From the NCBI RefSeq assembly GCF_000263195.1, contig NC_018748.1, positions 1,240,001 to 1,304,000 on the forward strand: DNA of 64,000 bases, read 5' to 3'. Within the stretch, counting starts at the first letter, position 1. Each line of letters opens with the position of its first letter. Under the pieces are notes generated by a model that was given only the letters and a program-made list of their open reading frames with translations, made no database searches and was not told where the DNA came from. This document shows positions 62,892 through 64,000 of the stretch, in pieces. A program made the translations under genes and the position numbers. The stretch is from Emticicia oligotrophica DSM 17448 (GTDB taxonomy: Bacteria > Bacteroidota > Bacteroidia > Cytophagales > Spirosomataceae).

Positions 62892-64000
62892 ATGAAGAAA
62901 GTTTTACCTATTCTCCTTACACTATTTTGCTTTTTTAGTATATCATTTGCTCAAAAGGCAACCACAGCACCTACACCGCCTCTATTCAATCCTGAGCTTT
63001 ACAAAGGTTTAAAGTGGCGAAATATTGGCCCGTTTCGCGGCGGTAGAAGCGTAACCGCTACGGGCGTCAAACAAAACCCTATGACCTATTATTTCGGCTC
63101 GACTGGTGGCGGAATCTGGAAAACTGAAGATGCTGGTATCTCGTGGAAAAATATTTCCGACGGGCAATTAAAAACTGGCTCAGTTGGAGCAATTACGGTT
63201 GCCGAGTCTGACCCTAATGTACTTTATGTAGGAATGGGCGAACACCCCGTTCGTGGCATGATGACCTCGCATGGTGATGGGATCTATAAATCGACCGATG
63301 CTGGAAAAACTTGGAAAAATATTGGCCTCGAAAAAACAAAGCACATAGCGGCAGTCAGAATTCACCCGACCAATCCAGACGTCGTTTATGTAGCAGCTCA
63401 AGGTGCTTTACACGGCCCCAGCGAAGACCGAGGCATTTATCGTACTACTGACGGAGGTAAAACTTGGCAAAAAATATTCTATGTTGATGCCAACACCGGC
63501 TGTGCCGATTTGAGCATGGATATGACCAATCCAAGAATTTTGTATGCTGCCATGTGGCAACATCGCCGCTATCCTTGGAAAGTTGAAAGTGGTGGAGCAG
63601 GTTGTGCTTTATACAAATCGGTTGACGGTGGCGATACTTGGACCAAAATGACCGAAGGTTTACCAAAAAATATAGGCAAAGCGGCGGTTTCGGTTTCAAG
63701 GGCAAATCCTAACCGAGTTTATGCCAATATCGAAGCCGAAGGCGATAAAGCAGGTGTTTATAGAAGTGATGACGCAGGAAAAACTTGGACTCAATCATCG
63801 AAACAAAGAATCACGATTACACGTGCTTGGTATTACATCGAAATCTTTGCCGACCCACTCAATGCCGATTTGGTGTATATCATGAATGCTCCATTCTTAA
63901 AATCGAGCGATGGTGGCCGTAGCTTTGCTCCTATGCGTGTGCCTCACGGCGATAACCACGACCTTTGGATAAACCCGACCAATAACCAAGTAATGATAAA
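62892..64000 (+). CDS. Sortilin/VPS10-like BNR-repeat protein, cut by the window end
   Basis: 369 codons are visible with no stop before the window ends. Signal peptide MKKVLPILLTLFCFFSISFAQ (1-21). Then WRNIGPFRGGRSVTATG and at least five BNR/Asp-box-like blades: GGIWKTEDAGISWKNI, DGIYKSTDAGKTWKNI, RGIYRTTDGGKTWQKI, ALYKSVDGGDTWTKM and GVYRSDDAGKTWTQS. This is a secreted beta-propeller of the VPS10/sortilin-like family common in the phylum, usually near 1000 residues long. Substrate unknown. Confidence 0.88.
   Translation, partial: MKKVLPILLTLFCFFSISFAQKATTAPTPPLFNPELYKGLKWRNIGPFRGGRSVTATGVKQNPMTYYFGSTGGGIWKTEDAGISWKNISDGQLKTGSVGAITVAESDPNVLYVGMGEHPVRGMMTSHGDGIYKSTDAGKTWKNIGLEKTKHIAAVRIHPTNPDVVYVAAQGALHGPSEDRGIYRTTDGGKTWQKIFYVDANTGCADLSMDMTNPRILYAAMWQHRRYPWKVESGGAGCALYKSVDGGDTWTKMTEGLPKNIGKAAVSVSRANPNRVYANIEAEGDKAGVYRSDDAGKTWTQSSKQRITITRAWYYIEIFADPLNADLVYIMNAPFLKSSDGGRSFAPMRVPHGDNHDLWINPTNNQVMI

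Overview
The window looks like a chromosomal segment of a Bacteroidota bacterium, most likely in the Cytophagales. The evidence is AT-rich DNA, type IX secretion (T9SS) C-terminal sorting domains, families typical of the group (DUF5916, DUF2490, DUF6807, DUF1080, single-chain branched-chain ketoacid dehydrogenase E1), promoters of the TTTG-N19-21-TAnnTTTG type and no obvious Shine-Dalgarno use. The exact genus is not readable from the sequence. No tRNA, rRNA, CRISPR array or prophage was seen. The only transposase-type gene is a REP-associated tyrosine transposase.

Layout. 1-7.6 kb: minus-strand catabolic and secreted genes (cupredoxin-PVC dehydrogenase, DUF1080 hydrolase, FAD/2Fe-2S reductase, T9SS protein). 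7.7-10.9 kb: rplM-rpsI-rpsB-tsf behind a clear promoter and a long leader. 11-19.7 kb: two closely related 810-residue beta-helix/malectin/T9SS proteins flanking a decayed stretch, a PAS protein, a CWC zinc protein and an RNA m5C methyltransferase. 19.9-33 kb: housekeeping and metabolic genes (iron ADH, typA, proB, a D-2-hydroxyacid dehydrogenase, DUF5916) interrupted by a RAYT with REP-like palindromes. 33-37.4 kb: a minus-strand set of ATP-grasp ligase, glutamine-synthetase-like ligase and GntP permease, possibly one pathway. 37.6-45 kb: a DUF1573 protein, a CpsB-like phosphatase that has lost metal ligands, then signalling genes: a DHp-only protein, a CheY-like regulator and a LytTR regulator, divergent from a hybrid kinase with REC and HPt. 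45-50 kb: E1 fusion, a frameshifted Crp/Fnr regulator, an FNR-box-like site ahead of a short terminator-ended segment, and a PAS-LuxR regulator. 50-64 kb: GT39 transferase, coaX-nadC, a serine hydrolase, a subtilase, a metB-type gene divergent from argB, an M20 deacetylase, a YdcZ transporter, waaA, a membrane protein and a sortilin-like protein cut by the window end.

The least ordinary parts are the apparent CpsB pseudoenzyme, the four-gene phosphorelay with a candidate ncRNA in its 1.1 kb divergent gap, the FNR-box/short-RNA candidate beside a broken Crp/Fnr gene, the GS-like/ATP-grasp/GntP set, and an unusually rich collection of intergenic palindromes, one of which appears to have entered the waaA coding sequence in frame. 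All functional statements are from motif recognition by eye; no database search was run.
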